A model generated the notes under the pieces. That model did not search any database. It saw nothing but the letters and a program-made list of their open reading frames with translations, and had not been told where the DNA came from. Shown one piece after another: positions 35,635 through 44,533 of a stretch of DNA of 64,000 nucleotides (its first letter is position 1; each line of letters starts with the position of its first letter). The stretch lies in NCBI RefSeq assembly GCF_002218025.2, contig NZ_AP018681.1:682001-746000 (forward strand). The letters run 5' to 3'. This DNA comes from Vibrio casei (GTDB lineage Bacteria > Pseudomonadota > Gammaproteobacteria > Enterobacterales > Vibrionaceae). A program made the position numbers and the translations under genes.

Positions 35635-36048
35635 ATGTTAAAAATATCCAAAAATGTTGAAATTGCTAGTTGGGAAATTGAACTAACGGCCATTAGAGCC
35701 CAAGGGGCTGGCGGGCAAAATGTGAACAAGGTGTCATCAGCTATTCACTTACGATTCGATATTCAACGCTCTACTCTGCCTGATTTTTACAAACAAAGGC
35801 TTCTTGGTTTATCCGATAAACGAATCACAACCGATGGTGTTATTGTTATTAAAGCCCAACAATTCCGAACCCAAGAAAAAAACAGAGAAGATGCCCTTGA
35901 GCGTTTAAAACTGATGATATTAGAAGCCATTAAAGTAGATAAAGTACGCAGAGCAACTGCGCCAACCAAATCATCACAAAGAAAGCGAACCGATAAAAAG
36001 GTACAAAGAGGACAAACGAAGCAATTACGAGGGAAAATAGATTTTTAA
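35635..36048 (+). CDS. arfB: Ribosome rescue factor ArfB (YaeJ)
   Basis: A 137-residue peptidyl-tRNA hydrolase with the GGQ motif in RAQGAGGQNVNKVSSAIHL (about 22-40) and a basic C-terminal tail (SSQRKRTDKKVQRGQTKQLR) that enters the empty mRNA channel of a stalled ribosome. It frees stalled ribosomes without a stop codon. Size is that of E. coli YaeJ (140). Confidence 0.95.
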   Translation: MLKISKNVEIASWEIELTAIRAQGAGGQNVNKVSSAIHLRFDIQRSTLPDFYKQRLLGLSDKRITTDGVIVIKAQQFRTQEKNREDALERLKLMILEAIKVDKVRRATAPTKSSQRKRTDKKVQRGQTKQLRGKIDF

Positions 36049-36100
36049 TAAGTCATCAATACCAATAATAAAATTCATGAAAAGTAGCTCCATCACGATC

Positions 36101-36139
36101 AAAAAATCCGTTAATTTTATATAAAGTTAACGGATTTTT
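36101..36139. terminator. Bidirectional terminator, arfB / folE
   Basis: AAAAAATCCGTTAA and TTAACGGATTTTT make a 12-13 bp stem with T-runs on both strands between convergent genes. Confidence 0.88.
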
Positions 36140-36151
36140 CTTAGAAAGAAT

Positions 36152-36835
36152 TTATCTTAAACCATGTAAAAACTCAGCTCTAGTCGCTGGGTTAGACTTA
36201 AAAATCCCACCTAACGCTGTTGTTGTGGTCACACTTGTTGCGTCCATCACACCACGAGACTTAACACAATAATGCGTTGCGTCGATGGTCACCGCGACAT
36301 CATCCGACTCTAATAATGTTTGTAGTGCAACCAAGATCTGTTGAGTCATGCGCTCTTGAACTTGTGGCCGCTGTGCAAAAAATCGAACGATACGATTGAT
36401 TTTTGACAAGCCAATAATTTTACTACGTGGAATATAGGCAACCGCGGCTTGACCATCAATGGTGACTAAATGATGTTCACACGTGCTGGTTAAAGTAATG
36501 TCTTTAACTCGAACCATTTCACTACACGACATTTTATTTTCAATGACCGTAATTTTAGGAAAGTTTTTATAATCAAGCCCGGAGAATACTTCGTCTACAT
36601 ACATTTTGGCGATGCGACGCGGCGTTTCTTCAAGGCTATCATCGGCAAGATCAAGTTCAAGTAATGTCAAAATTTCACGCATATGATGTTCAATGCGTTC
36701 TTTTTTCTCTTCTTTTGTGATCTCATTTGGTTGCATCGGTGTCTCAATTCCTCGAGTTTCCAATGCAGACTGAACCAATGCGGCAGATTCGCTTAACTCT
36801 GGATTATTTTGCGATTGAATCTCCAACTTTGCCAT
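36152..36835 (-). CDS. folE: GTP cyclohydrolase I
   Basis: A 227-residue type I enzyme converting GTP to 7,8-dihydroneopterin triphosphate, the first step to tetrahydrofolate. Zinc-binding residues are in TSTCEHH and [28 protein letters not shown] is the family signature. The open frame extends 24 codons upstream, but ATG at 36835 follows GGAG with eight-base spacing and gives the normal length. Divergent from moeA. Confidence 0.95.
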   Translation of the reverse strand: MAKLEIQSQNNPELSESAALVQSALETRGIETPMQPNEITKEEKKERIEHHMREILTLLELDLADDSLEETPRRIAKMYVDEVFSGLDYKNFPKITVIENKMSCSEMVRVKDITLTSTCEHHLVTIDGQAAVAYIPRSKIIGLSKINRIVRFFAQRPQVQERMTQQILVALQTLLESDDVAVTIDATHYCVKSRGVMDATSVTTTTALGGIFKSNPATRAEFLHGLR

Positions 36836-37049
36836 TCGTGTTCTCCGATTTAAACATTCCAACTCTTTATCAAATCCATACAATCTGTTTGATTTTGAGG
36901 ACGACAAGGATACTCGTTCTCAACAATAATTACATCCTTAAATTACGTGTGTTCTTTATTCTATTAGGCATAACCTGAGGTTAATCATTTCATCTTTTGT
37001 CTATTTTAGTAATAATAGATACCTTATCGACATACACAATTAGGAATAA

Positions 37050-38312
37050 ATGATGGGATGCTGTGACACTCCAGGCTTAATGCCTATAGATACTGCTGTT
37101 TCAAAAATGCTTGATTCTATAGACCCTATTGATCAGACCATCCAACAAAATTTAGATCAAGCAGTCGGTCATGTTCTCAGTGAGGATGCTCATTCACCAA
37201 TGCACGTTCCTCCTTTTGATAATTCAGCAATGGATGGTTACGCGGTTCGTATTGCAGACTTAGCACATACGGTAAACTTACCGTTAGCAGGTAAGTCTTT
37301 CGCCGGTATTCCTTTTAATGGAAAGTGGCCAGTAGGCACTTGCATCCGTATAATGACTGGCGCACAAGTTCCTAATGGTTGTGATGCGGTCATCATGCAA
37401 GAAGAAACTCAAGCGAATGGTGAAATGATCGATTTCTCTCAGGCTTTACCTGTCAAGCCCCAACAAAACATTCGCCCAATGGGAGATGATATTACACAAG
37501 GCGCACTCGTCCTTCCCAAAGGACACCGACTCACACCGCGTGATATCCCGATGATTGCCACTCTTGGCATTCCAATGGTTTCAGTTTATTGCAAACCTAA
37601 AGTGGCCTTTTTCTCAACTGGCGATGAATTAAAACCATTAGGCACAACACTTAAAGCTGGTGAAATTTACGACAGTAATCGTTACGGTATCAAGGTGTTG
37701 TTAGAAAAATTCGGTTGTGAAGCAATTGATTTAGGCGTTATTCCAGATGATAAAGTATTACTTAAGCAAGCTTTCGAACAAGCACAACAACAGGCTGATG
37801 TGGTAATTACATCCGGTGGAGTGAGCGTTGGTGAAGCGGATTATACTAAAGATCTTCTTACCGAATTAGGTGAAATCGGTTTCTGGAAAATAGCAATGAA
37901 GCCGGGTAAACCCTTTGCTTTTGGAAAGCTTCTAGCCACCAATGAACGTTCTGAATCTATTTTTTGCGGTTTACCAGGCAACCCTGTATCCGCTATTCTC
38001 ACATTATATATTCTTGTTCAACCACTGCTGGCGAAACTTGCAGGACATAGTGAATGGCAAGCCCAACCGTTACTCCCAGCAACAACAACGACCGCCTTTA
38101 AAAAACAACCAGGCCGTACCGATTATCAACGTGGGATTTATCAATTAAATCAACACGGACGATTTGAAGTGTCAACTACCGGTAATCAAAGCTCTGGAGC
38201 ATTTCGTTCAATGAGTACCGCAAATTGCTTTGTCGTATTAGAGCAAGATCGTGGTCGTGTCGAGGTTGGGGAAACCGTTAATTTCCAAATGTTCAGCCCA
38301 AGCTTTTATTAG
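37050..38312 (+). CDS. moeA: Molybdopterin molybdenumtransferase MoeA
   Basis: A 420-residue MoeA. Signatures are PPFDNSAMDGYAVR (residues 49-62), TGAQVPNGCDAVIMQEE, and the MoaB-like nucleotide part with FFSTGDEL, TSGGVSVGEADYTKDLL and GLPGNPVS. It inserts molybdate into molybdopterin, cofactor for MsrP earlier in the window. No moeB follows. ATG at 37050 is followed by the cysteine pair MMGCCDTPGLMP. Confidence 0.95.
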   Translation: MMGCCDTPGLMPIDTAVSKMLDSIDPIDQTIQQNLDQAVGHVLSEDAHSPMHVPPFDNSAMDGYAVRIADLAHTVNLPLAGKSFAGIPFNGKWPVGTCIRIMTGAQVPNGCDAVIMQEETQANGEMIDFSQALPVKPQQNIRPMGDDITQGALVLPKGHRLTPRDIPMIATLGIPMVSVYCKPKVAFFSTGDELKPLGTTLKAGEIYDSNRYGIKVLLEKFGCEAIDLGVIPDDKVLLKQAFEQAQQQADVVITSGGVSVGEADYTKDLLTELGEIGFWKIAMKPGKPFAFGKLLATNERSESIFCGLPGNPVSAILTLYILVQPLLAKLAGHSEWQAQPLLPATTTTAFKKQPGRTDYQRGIYQLNQHGRFEVSTTGNQSSGAFRSMSTANCFVVLEQDRGRVEVGETVNFQMFSPSFY

Positions 38313-38415
38313 AGACCATCTACCGCTCAATTAACGATAATGACGTAAACTCGTTTTTCCAAACCACTCGCTTTTCCAAACCAGAAGTGAGCTAAATTCT
38401 ACCGTTGTATCTAAT

Positions 38416-38453
38416 ATAAAAACGGAGCCCATAGTGAAGCTCCGTTTTTATAT
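38416..38453. terminator. Bidirectional terminator, moeA / terC
   Basis: ATAAAAACGGAGC and GCTCCGTTTTTAT form a 13-bp stem with T-runs on both strands between convergent genes. Confidence 0.9.
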
Positions 38454-38480
38454 TTCGTCTTTATTACTGATGCTTTATTG

Positions 38481-39431
38481 CTAATTGTCCATTGATTTAT
38501 CTGCTTTCTTCTCTTTCATGATAGATGCAATAACGGCTATCGTCATGGTCGTCAGCAATACGAGTAAAGAAACCATTGTAGGAATAGCCCAGTCCGTATC
38601 AATCAACAACATTTTAATACCAATAAATATCATAATAAAAGCCAATGCTGGCCTTAAGTACACAAACTTATCAAGCATTCCTTCTAAGACAAAATACAAG
38701 GATCTTAACCCAAGCAAGGCAAAAACATTGGCCGCTAAGACTAAAAATGGTTCTTGTGTCACGGCAAAAATAGCAGGGATTGAATCCAGAGCAAACATAA
38801 CATCTGTCATCGAAATCACGACCACAACAATCAGCAATGGCGTGACCAATAATCCATGACTATCTTTCGTAAATAACTTTGTCCCCTGATAAGAATCGAT
38901 AACTCTAAAAAACTTACGGACTAGACGTTCAGGCAAAGAGCTTACTTGTTCTTCTTCCTCTTCTGGCTTAGTAAGCTGATAACCCGTCCAAATTAAAAAG
39001 AACGCAAATAGATACAATACCCAGTGGAATGATTCTAATAATTCCGCCCCAATAGCGATCATAATACCGCGTAAAATAAGAGCGCCAATGATTCCCCACA
39101 ATAACACTCTTGGACGCAATTCATGCGGTACAACAAACCGACCAAATATCAGCGCAAAAACAAAAAGATTATCAACACTTAATGATTTCTCTAATAAAAA
39201 TCCGGTCAAAAAAGCGGTTGCTGCATCATGAGGTGTATAAAGGCTATTTGGCTCAAATACAGGCCAAAACTTATATAAAGAAAGAAAAAATAAAAAAGCG
39301 AGGAAAATCCAAACAAGGCTCCAAATAGCAGCCTTTTTAATGGTCACATTGCCATTGCGCGTTTGCCATACATCTAAAGCAAACATCAATAACGTTAATA
39401 AACCAAAATAAGCATAAGTCGAGATGTGCAT
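38481..39431 (-). CDS. alx: TerC/Alx-family membrane protein
   Basis: A 316-residue integral membrane protein with about nine hydrophobic segments. The acidic membrane motifs LLEKSLSVDNLFVFALIFG and VVVISMTDVMFALDSIPAIF are hallmarks of TerC proteins. Length and the manganese riboswitch upstream match E. coli Alx (321). Alx and relatives are linked to manganese export or delivery of manganese to exported proteins. Start follows GGAG seven bases ahead. Confidence 0.9.
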   Translation of the reverse strand: MHISTYAYFGLLTLLMFALDVWQTRNGNVTIKKAAIWSLVWIFLAFLFFLSLYKFWPVFEPNSLYTPHDAATAFLTGFLLEKSLSVDNLFVFALIFGRFVVPHELRPRVLLWGIIGALILRGIMIAIGAELLESFHWVLYLFAFFLIWTGYQLTKPEEEEEQVSSLPERLVRKFFRVIDSYQGTKLFTKDSHGLLVTPLLIVVVVISMTDVMFALDSIPAIFAVTQEPFLVLAANVFALLGLRSLYFVLEGMLDKFVYLRPALAFIMIFIGIKMLLIDTDWAIPTMVSLLVLLTTMTIAVIASIMKEKKADKSMDN

Positions 39432-39525
39432 TTCTTACTCCAACGCGGAAAGAAATGAATTAAGAGATCCAGACCTTCCGCATAATATGAAAAATCACCA
39501 AATAAAAATTTGATAATCAATATAT

Positions 39526-39655
39526 GCGTTGGTCTCGTCAGAGTGATAAACCTTCGTTTTCACCTTTGCTTACCGGAAATAGATCTATCACGATGATCGT
39601 GGCCTACTTCGAGATGACGACAAGCAAATTTTCACTGACTACTCCCCAAACACGC
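39526..39655 (-). promoter_or_regulatory. yybP-ykoY manganese riboswitch before terC
   Basis: Read on the minus strand the leader contains TTTGGGGAGTAG, then TGTCGTCATCTCGAAGTAGG and finally TGACGAGACCAACGC, the conserved blocks of the yybP-ykoY manganese aptamer in the right order. It ends 94 bases before the terC ATG. The last seven bases, CCAACGC (39532-39526), are fully complementary to GCGTTGG (39446-39440), which runs into the terC Shine-Dalgarno. This gives a simple switch: when manganese stabilises P1, CCAACGC is held and the ribosome site is freed. Confidence 0.85.
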
Positions 39656-39721
39656 TTAGTGTACAATTTACAGAACCTGCCACCAAGAGGTATTTTTGAT
39701 ATTTTAGATGCTACCAATCCC

Positions 39722-41470
39722 TTATCTTAAATTTTGTTTTGATCGGCTCAATACTGACGATGTATGTTGAAACCGATCATTATTAACTTGTAAAAACTCA
39801 ACGAAACAATCAGCCATTGAGAAACTCGTCACTGTACCATGTTTTCTCATATTAATAATCGCATCATAGCCTTCTTTGCCTTTCATTGTGTAGGCTGAAG
39901 AGGTTCCCGTATAAAGGCGATCATGCTCAATTAATTGCCAATCACCCTCGCGATTACAAATATGTAAAGAATCAATGCGCTGCCCTGAAGGTTTATCGGC
40001 ATCATAGGTATAGCGTAAATTATGAGTGTATGGATAACTGCCTGATCCTGTGCCTTCAACGCCATTATTAAAAGCATTATTCATAGCGCCCTCCAATATC
40101 ATAGAAAGGTAGCGTCCTTCTATTTCATATACACCAATCGGTACCGCAAAAGGTAATAATTTACCGGCAATATCAGCAATCGTGATATTTCCTGGGTTCA
40201 AAGAGCTACGCACACCACCAGCGTTATGGATAGAAAAATCCACATCAAATCCTTGCTTGTTCATCATAAATAAAAATGATTCAGCAACTAAAGGGGCTAG
40301 CACACTCGGGCCATCTTTGTCAGGTATACGCACATGTCGTAAAGGAAAGTCGCTCTTCGCCACAATAGTTTTTTGCAGCTTACGAACCCGAGGAATATAT
40401 TTATTCAGTAAGATATCGTGAACCATCGGATCTTTTTTACAGATCACAATGTTCGGATTTTGCTTTAGCATTTCACTGGCTTTTACGTGAGCGTTATCGA
40501 CATATACTTGTGATAAACTGGCATCTAAACATAAACGACGACCAAGTAATAATTCATTTTTTCCATTAAAGTGAGAAACATTGCCTTCAGCATCAAACGT
40601 TACTTCACAATGTCCCATAGATAAAGCATGATAGCCCGCTTGCACCACAAAAGTTTGGCCGATTTTTTGTCCATAATCATCATCTTTTTCTAAGCCAACC
40701 GATGAAAAGTCACCCTGTAACCGATGGGAGTGTCCCCCAACAATGACACCTATTCCCTTAACCTTACTCGCTAAATCCAAATCAGCTTCATAGCCCAGAT
40801 GACTTAATAAAATAATATTCTTAACGCTATGCTTATGAATATTTTTAATGGTTGAATTTGCCACTTCAATCGCATTTATAAATGGCGTATCTTGGTCAGG
40901 GTTAGAAATCTCAGCCATCTTATCTAAAGCTAAACTGAAAATAGCAATGTCTACACCATTTACCGTTTTAACTATCCAATGTGCACACTGCTCGTTAGTA
41001 TTAAATGATCGTAAGTTATCCGCTTGGCTCACTCTGACTGGCTTATCTTTAGATTCATTCGAGACATCCCAGTTACCAGCTAGTAAAGGAAAATTAATTC
41101 GCTTTAGAAAATACGCAACAGGTTCATTACCCATGTCGAGTTCGTGATTGCCTAGCGCCATAGCATCTATATTCAATGCATTCAATAATTCAGCATTCGC
41201 TCTTCCTTTAAAAAGAGAAAAATACAACGTGCCTTGGAAGCAATCTCCAGCGTGCAGAAATAAAAATCCTTTATCACTTTCTTTTGCCTGCTGGCGGAGC
41301 TGATTCACTCTAGTAGCAATGCGTGCAAAACCACCAGCACTCACATATGGCTGAAGTGTTTGTTGTTCAATAGTCAGCTTTAATTGCAATGAGCTTGGTT
41401 CGAAATAAGAGTGGGTGTCATTGATATGAGCTAAGAGCAAGCTCACCGATTGATTATTTTTTTGGATCAT
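39722..41470 (-). CDS. 5'-nucleotidase/UshA-like metallophosphatase, no signal peptide
   Basis: A 582-residue protein with an N-terminal calcineurin-like metallophosphatase domain (HINDTHSYFEP, HAGDCFQGTLYF, ALGNHELDMGN, LLSHLGYEADL, VGGHSHRL) and a C-terminal 5'-nucleotidase domain (HNAGGVRSSLNPG, YEIEGRYLSMIL, Y-T motif GTSSAYTMKGKEGYD). Relatives such as UshA are exported; here ATG at 41470 has a good ribosome site (AGAGGTATA) and residues 1-20 contain no signal peptide. It may therefore act in the cytoplasm, or be exported in another way. Probably hydrolyses nucleotides or nucleotide sugars. Confidence 0.85.
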   Translation of the reverse strand: MIQKNNQSVSLLLAHINDTHSYFEPSSLQLKLTIEQQTLQPYVSAGGFARIATRVNQLRQQAKESDKGFLFLHAGDCFQGTLYFSLFKGRANAELLNALNIDAMALGNHELDMGNEPVAYFLKRINFPLLAGNWDVSNESKDKPVRVSQADNLRSFNTNEQCAHWIVKTVNGVDIAIFSLALDKMAEISNPDQDTPFINAIEVANSTIKNIHKHSVKNIILLSHLGYEADLDLASKVKGIGVIVGGHSHRLQGDFSSVGLEKDDDYGQKIGQTFVVQAGYHALSMGHCEVTFDAEGNVSHFNGKNELLLGRRLCLDASLSQVYVDNAHVKASEMLKQNPNIVICKKDPMVHDILLNKYIPRVRKLQKTIVAKSDFPLRHVRIPDKDGPSVLAPLVAESFLFMMNKQGFDVDFSIHNAGGVRSSLNPGNITIADIAGKLLPFAVPIGVYEIEGRYLSMILEGAMNNAFNNGVEGTGSGSYPYTHNLRYTYDADKPSGQRIDSLHICNREGDWQLIEHDRLYTGTSSAYTMKGKEGYDAIINMRKHGTVTSFSMADCFVEFLQVNNDRFQHTSSVLSRSKQNLR

Positions 41471-41712
41471 TATACCTCTGTGATCGTGTCTATCTTCTCA
41501 CTGAATTTCTGTTATTCAGTCTTTTGTTTCTTGATTTTTATACCTCACCATACTAATGCTTGCTTGATGACAAAACTATGACTATTTCACTTAAATGAAT
41601 TTCTTTTGTCACATTGATTCCAAGCCAAAAGAAAAAATTGTGATGAATACAATCGTTTAGCTTTATTCGCTCCTATACTCTACAAGTAAACTCATCTCTA
41701 AGAGAGGCTTTC

Positions 41713-43371
41713 ATGCAATTAGATCGAATTGAAATCTTAGGGTTTCGAGGTATCAAGCGCCTATCACTCAGCTTTGATGAAATCACAACATTACTGGGCG
41801 AAAATACCTGGGGAAAATCCTCACTTCTGGATGCCCTTTGCCTCGTTTTACCCATCAATGGCCAGCTACATCAGTTCGAAATTGAAGATTTTCATGTTGA
41901 TTATGCACTTTCTCAACCACAAACTGATCAAATTCAGATCATAACTCGGTGGAAAACTACCATAAGAAATGAACATCGAAACCCTCGATATCGAAAAATA
42001 AAACCTATTTGGCTTGATGATACTGACAGTAACAATAGCCCAATAAAAACATTGATCTACCAAGTAACAGCATTTCGAATTGACCATAAAATTCAAACTC
42101 AATATGGTTTTCTTAATAATAAAGCTGAAACCATTGCGCTGCATGACAGCAAAAAATTAGCCATTGAACTATCACGAATCCATCCTGTCATCCGTCTTCG
42201 TGATGCTCGCCGCCTAATCTTCACAGATGATCGCCAACCACTCAAAACCACCGATAATAAAGTAGAAAAAAGGATAAATAACACCTATCGACGCTTATTA
42301 GCCATGCCCGGCCATGTCAATAAAGCGGAGATGAAAAGTACATTAAATGCGATGCAACATTTAATTGAACATTACTTTTCTTTTCAAGAATTACCCAAAT
42401 CGAATATAAAACAACCAAGAGAAAACCTATTCTCCGGCCAAGTCCACTCATCAGAGGATCAAGCTAGCCTTGTTAGTCTTCTTAATAGAAATAAAAATCA
42501 ACAGAGTAAATTACTATTAATGGGTTTATTAAATGCTTACCTTCAAGCAAAAGGATCGTCATTTATTAGTACCAATGCTCGCCCTATCTTAATTTTAGAA
42601 GACCCAGAAGGACGTCTACACCCAACCAATCTACTCAAATCTTGGGAGTTACTGCAACTGATCCCAATGCAGAAAATTCTAACAACCAATAGCGGTATTT
42701 TACTCAGTGCCGTCCCTCTTTCTTCCATACGACGATTAGTACGTCAATCAGATAAAACCAGCGCTTTTCTGATTAAAGAGAACCTCTTGAGCAAAGATGA
42801 CTTACGACGAATCAGTTTTCATATTCGTTTTCATCGCCCTAACGCGCTGTTTGCCCGCTGCTGGCTATTGGTAGAAGGAGAAACCGAAGTTTGGTTATTC
42901 AACGAATTATCAAAGATTTATGGTTATAATTTGGCCTCGGAAGGAGTTCAACTTATAGAGTTTGCTCAATCGGGCTTAAAATCTTTAATCAAAGTAGCGA
43001 AGGCATTACACATCGATTGGCATGTTGTGGTTGATGGCGATCCTGCCGGTAAAAAGTATGCGATGACCACCCGTACTCAGCTAGAGCAAGACTTGGAGAA
43101 GCATCGGCTCACCGAATTACCCGATCGTGATATCGAACATTTTCTATACAACAATGGCTTTGAAGACTTTTTTCGAAGCATGGTTCATATTACGCCAAAT
43201 CACCCTATCCCAGACAAAAAAATTGTCCAGAGAGCCGTGAAGAAACACGCTAAACCTGATCTTGCGTTAGGTATTGTCGAATACTGTGAAGAACACGGTG
43301 CTGAAAAAATTCCACTACTCTTAAGATGGATTTTAAAACGGGTATTAACCATGGCAAATGGAAACACTTAG
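41713..43371 (+). CDS. ybjD: OLD-family ATPase/TOPRIM protein YbjD
   Basis: A 552-residue OLD-family protein. An ABC-type ATPase domain has Walker A GENTWGKSS (29-37) and a Walker B-like ILILEDPEGRLHP; a TOPRIM domain follows with LLVEGETEVWLFNEL and VVDGDPAGKKYA. It resembles E. coli YbjD (DUF2813). OLD-family proteins are nucleases in phage or plasmid defence and DNA metabolism, but YbjD is a chromosomal housekeeping version of unknown function. Single gene; no UvrD-like GajB partner is next to it. Confidence 0.88.
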   Translation: MQLDRIEILGFRGIKRLSLSFDEITTLLGENTWGKSSLLDALCLVLPINGQLHQFEIEDFHVDYALSQPQTDQIQIITRWKTTIRNEHRNPRYRKIKPIWLDDTDSNNSPIKTLIYQVTAFRIDHKIQTQYGFLNNKAETIALHDSKKLAIELSRIHPVIRLRDARRLIFTDDRQPLKTTDNKVEKRINNTYRRLLAMPGHVNKAEMKSTLNAMQHLIEHYFSFQELPKSNIKQPRENLFSGQVHSSEDQASLVSLLNRNKNQQSKLLLMGLLNAYLQAKGSSFISTNARPILILEDPEGRLHPTNLLKSWELLQLIPMQKILTTNSGILLSAVPLSSIRRLVRQSDKTSAFLIKENLLSKDDLRRISFHIRFHRPNALFARCWLLVEGETEVWLFNELSKIYGYNLASEGVQLIEFAQSGLKSLIKVAKALHIDWHVVVDGDPAGKKYAMTTRTQLEQDLEKHRLTELPDRDIEHFLYNNGFEDFFRSMVHITPNHPIPDKKIVQRAVKKHAKPDLALGIVEYCEEHGAEKIPLLLRWILKRVLTMANGNT

Positions 43372-43615
43372 CCGTATTTATTCTGTTCATTCATTTATTC
43401 AACAGCCATCACCATGAACAATGTTTGTTTCCCACGTGATCAACCGTTACTATCATTTCAGTTTCATTTAAATATGAATGACTGCATTGAAGCTTATTTC
43501 ATACTTCGTCACGCTTATATCATCTAAGAGTTATAAAATAACGCGGATAAGATAATGATATCTTCGAGAACATTCGAATTTCAATCACCCTAATTAAAGT
43601 AACCTGAGGTTAACT

Positions 43616-44422
43616 ATGTATAAACTGATCGCAATTGACATGGATGGCACATTACTCAATTCAGACCACCGTATTACTGAAGAAAACAAGCAAGCCATCG
43701 CCGCGGCTCGTGCAAAAGGCATACATATTGTTTTAGCTTCTGGTCGACCTTTAGATGGAATGCTAACCGCCTTACAAGAATTGGATATGGACTCTGATGA
43801 AGATTTCGTGATCAGCTACAACGGCTCCATGGTACAAAAAGTAGCAAGCAAAACGGCCATTCGCCAAGAAATTTTAACTGGTTCAGATGCAAAATTAATC
43901 GCGGAATGGGCAAAAAAGCTCAATGTTAGCGTTCATGCTTTTTCCATCAAAGAAGGGTTAATTACCCCTAAAAATAATAAATACACAGCCCATGAGTGCA
44001 ACATCAATGGTATTACGCTTACTGAGATGTCTTTTGAGGATCTAGAGGATAATGACGCAATCTTAAAAGCCATGATGGTAGAAGAAGAAGCCGAATTAAG
44101 CCAAGCTATAAACGATCTACCGACTGATTTGTACAACCAATTCACGATTGTTCGTAGCGCCCCTTTTTTCCTAGAGTTTATGCATAAAACAAGCGACAAG
44201 GGTGCTGGCGTTCAAGCGCTTGCTGAACATTTAGGCATTAATGCTTCGGAAGTGATTACGATGGGCGATGCAGGTAATGATCACCACATGTTAAAATACG
44301 CAGGTCTTGGTATTGCCATGGGTAACGCTACGGAAGAAACCAAAGCAATTGCAGACTATATTACCGATACCAATAACAATAGCGGTGTAGCACGGGCCAT
44401 TGAAAAGTTTGTCTTAAGTTAA
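43616..44422 (+). CDS. yidA: Cof-type HAD sugar-phosphatase YidA
   Basis: A 268-residue HAD subfamily IIB protein. DMDGTLLNSDHRI (8-20) is motif I, SGRP motif II, and MGDAGNDHHML plus GIAMGNATEETKAIADYI close the fold. E. coli YidA is 270 residues and dephosphorylates sugar phosphates such as erythrose-4-phosphate and others. The start follows ACCTGAGGT. Confidence 0.92.
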   Translation: MYKLIAIDMDGTLLNSDHRITEENKQAIAAARAKGIHIVLASGRPLDGMLTALQELDMDSDEDFVISYNGSMVQKVASKTAIRQEILTGSDAKLIAEWAKKLNVSVHAFSIKEGLITPKNNKYTAHECNINGITLTEMSFEDLEDNDAILKAMMVEEEAELSQAINDLPTDLYNQFTIVRSAPFFLEFMHKTSDKGAGVQALAEHLGINASEVITMGDAGNDHHMLKYAGLGIAMGNATEETKAIADYITDTNNNSGVARAIEKFVLS

Positions 44423-44471
44423 CCAGAGATTAAAGTCGCCTTTCTTTTGACTATTATTTCAAAATAAAAGC

Positions 44472-44503
44472 TTGACCTTGGAGTATACTCATAGGTCTAT
44501 CCT
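44472..44503 (+). promoter_or_regulatory. ZntR/MerR-type promoter-operator of zntA
   Basis: A -35 TTGACC (44472) and a -10 TATCCT (44498) are 20 bases apart, the long spacing typical of MerR-controlled promoters. The spacer contains the 22-base dyad ACCTTGGAGTATACTCATAG+GT (44475-44496). It closely recalls ZntR boxes of proteobacteria. No zntR gene is in the window. Confidence 0.75.
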
Positions 44504-44533
44504 TGCTTTAATCATGAAGCAAGGAGTTTTTCA

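Noticed and set aside
39524..39730. Plus-strand open frame in the terC leader
   Set aside because: It is antisense to the manganese riboswitch and reaches into the nucleotidase gene; no coding character.
43422..43535. 37-codon open frame between ybjD and yidA
   Set aside because: ATG without ribosome binding site, no homology recognised and no link with yidA.
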